This document shows positions 61,501 through 64,000 of a stretch of DNA of 64,000 nt, piece after piece; within the stretch, counting starts at the first letter, position 1; each line of letters opens with the position of its first letter. The translations under genes and the position numbers were made by a program. The notes beneath the pieces are model-generated. The model worked only from the letters and a program-made list of their open reading frames with translations. It had not been told where the DNA came from and searched no databases. The stretch lies in assembly GCF_046250175.1 (NCBI RefSeq), contig NZ_CP176468.1; one strand, given 5' to 3'. The DNA comes from Psychromonas sp030397575. GTDB taxonomy: Bacteria; Pseudomonadota; Gammaproteobacteria; Enterobacterales; Psychromonadaceae.

Positions 61501-63090
61501 AAGCTAGTTTGTTTAGGTGGTAACACATCTGATGAAAGTTACTTGAATGCAAGTTCAGTATTAAAAGTTGCTGAATATGAGCAAGTAGATGCATTACACC
61601 CAGGTATCGGTTTCTTATCTGAAAGCCCACAATTTGCTGATTTATGTATTAGCCACAACGTTAACTTTGTTGGTCCAAGCATGAACAGTATGTTAACAAT
61701 GGGTAATAAATCTAATGCGATTAAAACTGCTCAAGCCAATGGCGTACCAGTAGTACCTGGTTCTCACGGTATTTTAAGCGGTGCAGAGCAAGCGTTAGAT
61801 ATCGCAAACGAAATGGGTTACCCAGTACTGCTTAAAGCGGTAAATGGTGGTGGCGGTAAAGGTATCTTAGTTATCAATAAAGCTGAAGATATGTTCGCTG
61901 GTTTCAACCAAGTATCTGCAGAAGCTCGTAGTGCATTTGGTAACGGTGATTTATACCTAGAGAAATACATTACATCTCTTCGTCACATCGAAGTTCAGTT
62001 ATTACGTGATAAATTCGGTAATACAAAAGTATTAGGTATTCGTGACTGTTCTGTACAACGTAACAACCAGAAAGTAGTTGAAGAATCTGCTTCTACAATG
62101 TTGCCTGAAAAACTAGAGCAAGAAGCACTGAAACATACCGCTGCTTTAGCTAACGCGGTTGATTACATGGGCGCAGGTACGGTTGAATTTATTTACGACC
62201 TAGATGCAGATGATATCTACTTCATGGAAATGAACACGCGTCTTCAAGTAGAGCATCCAGTAACTGAAGCGACTTCTTGTATTGATATCGTTAAAGCACA
62301 ATACGATATTGCATCGGGTGCAGATATTTCTGAGCTAACACCTAAGAAAGAAGGTTACGCAATCGAAGTACGTGTGACTGCTGAGAAAGCAGGTATTGAC
62401 TCTGATGGCGTTATGCAACTATTACCACATCCTGGTAAAGTAGTTGAATGCATCATCCCTGAGCAAGATGACGTTGAAGTAATGTCTATGATAGCAACAG
62501 GTAAAGAAGTATCACCTTACTATGATAGCTTAGTGGCACAGTTCATTTGTCATGGTAAAGATCGTAACGATACAGTTAAGAAACTATTAGCTTTCTTAGA
62601 TAAAGTAAGTATTAAAGGGATCGCAACAAACATTCCATTATTACAACGTATCCTGAAAGATGAAACGTTCTTAAACGGTAACTACGATACAACTTACTTA
62701 CCTAAGTTCATGGCGAAACTTGATCAGCAAGTTATGATTGATGAGATGGAAGCTTCTGCTGCATCTGGTCTTGAAGGTGCTGCTGAGTCAATTCAAGTTG
62801 ATGGTAGTAACGAGCTGAAAGTAATTGCACAAAGTGCTGGTATCTTCTACCGTGCTTCATCTCCAGCTGAACCTGATTTTGTATTAGAAGGTGATATTGT
62901 TGGTATTGAACAAACATTAGGTTTAATGGAAGCAATGAAGATGTTCTCACCAGTAACACTAGGCAGCTTTAACCGTAAAGATGCTGTGTTATATGATGCA
63001 AACACTAAGTTCCGTATTGAGCGTATTATCAATACAAACGGACAACAAGTGTCAAGTGGCGACTTGTTATACATCATAACTCCTCTATAA
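58522..63090 (+). CDS. Single-chain biotin-dependent carboxylase-like protein (AccA-AccD-AccC-BCCP order)
   Basis: The 1522-residue product starts at ATG 58522 (AAGGG upstream); a 31-codon TTG extension is rejected. Order: AccA-like carboxyltransferase (about 90-275, IDTPGADAGEE near 162, GVGYSGGA); a helical middle region without a recognised domain (about 300-690); AccD-like carboxyltransferase (about 700-895, SSGGMQTKEG, CTGGAQASF) without the zinc ribbon of AccD; biotin carboxylase ATP-grasp (about 943-1390, GGGGKG, EMNTRLQVEHPVTE); and a C-terminal biotinyl domain with EAMKM, biotin on Lys1473. It resembles the Shewanella protein annotated as AccADC. Several usually conserved carboxylase residues are replaced, so the acyl-CoA substrate, and activity itself, are open. 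It is flanked by terminators and therefore monocistronic. Confidence 0.85.
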   Translation: MTGKPSSSQFEVNNIADPLFIHAEHIAKDFSLFPDNSLPSKTDGVEGLIESKRIKSNLATIKKLDVDAYIARTVTPAESNKRPGAKSIVEGFNGKIVTEQVNGAFYSAEMELDFGGYSRRVGFIAQERSSNNGAWMPEHHLAASKAIRKFADLSLPIVYLIDTPGADAGEEANSQNQAHTISQMITESANVDVPTIGIVVGVGYSGGAIPLATANILLSVRDGIFNTIQPKGLQSIARKYNLSWQECAQSVGVSPEELLTMGCIDGIVDYSPVDQDERQHNLQKAIVSGILSIEAKSVDFVRQYPELLEHYNRSLSRYLEPSSKLAAIENATEARLLAKNPTSHNNAFGTTYRYMRYLTLRSRIKAIQKNEYGRLSKLTVPEGDLKARIEADRKQIFLNWLENPDKLIYDDTLNKNWKSFLQKREDKSVERNVLTKLILGEPKANYDNARSTLMINLTWSLYNRWKTSAENNFHSLIKHLENEEKAPLTESWPDLADLNIIDAVSHVETRESFILHCRHMLVFNALYDNTMGNLASIAKEAMATKELSRESVSSLVRSSLKAALSKVSDDDYEQLKVTFNAWLQYFTEQSERGEILAKVEEWKSIGAPQMNSSLFVILTYLFEKLLPEYYNSREDESSYNGAINPVRIGRRKDFWNRLTMGYQDLLIQAVLRSEKNKKNNSHQAIIEKFFANFKESRADLMTANLLEFPGFRLSVEDALDKNIKPCGLITGTGDFTLQSGEVQRVGVAVSNLSFQAGAFDMASAEKFCALLVKCAKQHLPVIAFISSGGMQTKEGAAALFSMSVVNDRITRFIRDNDLPVVMFGYGDCTGGAQASFVTHPMAQTYYLSGTNMPFAGQMVVPAYLPSTSTLSNYLSRVPGAMDGLVINPFSDDLNSKLREIDENMPMPVATVEETIQRALSGFVPVCNLAEEDNFTKSDPRQLMHPVKKVLIHARGCTAVKLIRIAKQNNINVVLVASDPDMTSVPADMLGEGDKLVCLGGNTSDESYLNASSVLKVAEYEQVDALHPGIGFLSESPQFADLCISHNVNFVGPSMNSMLTMGNKSNAIKTAQANGVPVVPGSHGILSGAEQALDIANEMGYPVLLKAVNGGGGKGILVINKAEDMFAGFNQVSAEARSAFGNGDLYLEKYITSLRHIEVQLLRDKFGNTKVLGIRDCSVQRNNQKVVEESASTMLPEKLEQEALKHTAALANAVDYMGAGTVEFIYDLDADDIYFMEMNTRLQVEHPVTEATSCIDIVKAQYDIASGADISELTPKKEGYAIEVRVTAEKAGIDSDGVMQLLPHPGKVVECIIPEQDDVEVMSMIATGKEVSPYYDSLVAQFICHGKDRNDTVKKLLAFLDKVSIKGIATNIPLLQRILKDETFLNGNYDTTYLPKFMAKLDQQVMIDEMEASAASGLEGAAESIQVDGSNELKVIAQSAGIFYRASSPAEPDFVLEGDIVGIEQTLGLMEAMKMFSPVTLGSFNRKDAVLYDANTKFRIERIINTNGQQVSSGDLLYIITPL

Positions 63091-63112
63091 GCGTTATTGC
63101 CTTAGAGAAACG

Positions 63113-63141
63113 AAAGCCAGTCTATTGACTGGCTTTTTTTT
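63113..63141 (+). terminator. Intrinsic terminator of the carboxylase fusion
   Basis: AAAGCCAGTC pairs with GACTGGCTTT (TATT loop), then T8. Confidence 0.95.
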
Positions 63142-63186
63142 GCTTTGAATAAAGTATATGATAGTTCGATTAGCATTTGTTTTTAT

Positions 63187-64000
63187 ATGGAAATTACCTT
63201 GTCTACGTTTTTAAAGTTTACCCTCCGAAAGACTATAGTTAAATGCTATATATTGTTGTCATGTTTTATCTCTCTCCAGGTTTTATCTGCTGAAGTTTTA
63301 GTACTTCATTCTGAATATCAAGGCGATCTAGAAACTCGTGAAATACAGAAGGGGATCGAGCAAAAATTTACCGATAGTAACATCTCTTTATATGTTTCCT
63401 ATTTAGACAGTAATCAACTAATGTCTGATCAAGCCTTAATTCGCCAAGTAGATTTTTTATCAAGAAAGTTTGATATCAAGAGTTTTGATGCAGTTATTGT
63501 AAGTGGTGAAAATGCATTAAAATTGGTAAGACAATATGGGCAAAGGTTATTTGCCAATATTCCTGTTATTTTCACTGGCACCAAGTTAAAACAGAATCGC
63601 TTAACTGAGTTTACTCATGCAATATCAGCTGTCATAGAGCCAGAAAATATTGTTGAAACCGTTGCTCTCGGATTAAAGCTATTTCCGAATACCATTGATG
63701 TTTATATTGTCACGGGTAGTGCAGAGAATAGCCAATTAAATGAAAGTGAGCGTGAGCTATTATCAGACTTTAACCAACAAAGTATTTTCATTTTAAACAA
63801 TGAGACTCCCTCTTCTTTGAAGAAAACTATTAGTCAAGCACCTAGTAACTCCTTGTTAGTCTTTAGTGACTTCTCAAAAGATAGTGGCGGGTTAAGTTTA
63901 AACCGTACAGATGTCCTCAAATCTCTGACCGCTATTGCTAGAATTCCTTTATTTGTTATTCATCAGCATGACTTAATGGAAGGAGTATTAGGCGGCGTAG
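63187..64000 (+). CDS. Periplasmic ABC-substrate-binding-like sensor protein (partial, runs off the edge)
   Basis: An open frame from ATG 63187 continues without a stop to the window end (271 codons). The N-terminus is a basic then hydrophobic signal sequence ending near VLSAEVLVLHSEYQ. The rest resembles the ABC-transporter substrate-binding-like domain (PF04392 type): a Rossmann-like first lobe (FDAVIVSGENALKLV, IPVIFTG) and a second lobe (DVYIVTG, LLVFSDF). This domain is often the periplasmic sensor of hybrid histidine kinases or GGDEF proteins, so the missing part may be a signalling module. No strong ribosome-binding site precedes the ATG; TTG 63199, with GGAA upstream, is an alternative start. 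Confidence 0.7.
   Translation, partial: MEITLSTFLKFTLRKTIVKCYILLSCFISLQVLSAEVLVLHSEYQGDLETREIQKGIEQKFTDSNISLYVSYLDSNQLMSDQALIRQVDFLSRKFDIKSFDAVIVSGENALKLVRQYGQRLFANIPVIFTGTKLKQNRLTEFTHAISAVIEPENIVETVALGLKLFPNTIDVYIVTGSAENSQLNESERELLSDFNQQSIFILNNETPSSLKKTISQAPSNSLLVFSDFSKDSGGLSLNRTDVLKSLTAIARIPLFVIHQHDLMEGVLGGV

Overview
The window reads as chromosomal core sequence of an AT-rich marine gammaproteobacterium. Gene order and protein sequences resemble those of Psychromonas, Vibrio and Shewanella relatives, and Psychromonas is my best guess. That placement is inference from recalled homologues and synteny, not from a search. I see no phage, insertion sequence, plasmid gene or CRISPR array.

Layout. 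1-4.5 kb: a DMT-family exporter, then mnmA-hflD-purB on the minus strand. 4.7-21.9 kb is the most accessory part: a chemoreceptor, a FAD/Fe-S D-lactate-dehydrogenase-like enzyme, a divergent LysR/nitroreductase pair, an RND efflux pair, a membrane-anchored FKBP isomerase, a possible DUF2750-DUF1007-sdaA unit and a diguanylate cyclase. 22.3-27.4 kb: tRNA-Ile2(CAT) and the macromolecular synthesis genes rpsU-yqeY-dnaG-rpoD, all on the minus strand. 27.6-41.8 kb: tsaD, queG, then tsaE-amiB-mutL-miaA-hfq-hflX-hflK-hflC-purA. 42.2-45.7 kb: ispB divergent from rplU-rpmA-obgE. 46.1-48.4 kb: two different MscS-type channels. 48.4-57.4 kb: barA, rlmD, relA and priA. 57.8 kb to the end: rpmE, a 1522-residue single-chain biotin-dependent carboxylase-like protein, and the start of a periplasmic-binding-domain protein cut by the window edge.

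Functional themes are tRNA modification (mnmA, tsaD, tsaE, queG, miaA, with tRNA-Ile2 itself), translation and stringent response (rpsU, rplU, rpmA, rpmE, obgE, relA, rlmD), purine synthesis (purB, purA) and envelope maintenance. Strong hairpin terminators separate most transcription units.

The most unusual items are: (1) the carboxylase fusion, ordered AccA-like, AccD-like, biotin carboxylase, biotinyl domain, whose biotin carboxylase part has lost residues normally conserved for catalysis; (2) a family of palindromic MITE-like intergenic repeats with matching terminal inverted repeats; (3) an AmiB amidase with eight LysM domains; (4) a very short Hfq. No wholly new multi-gene system is evident.
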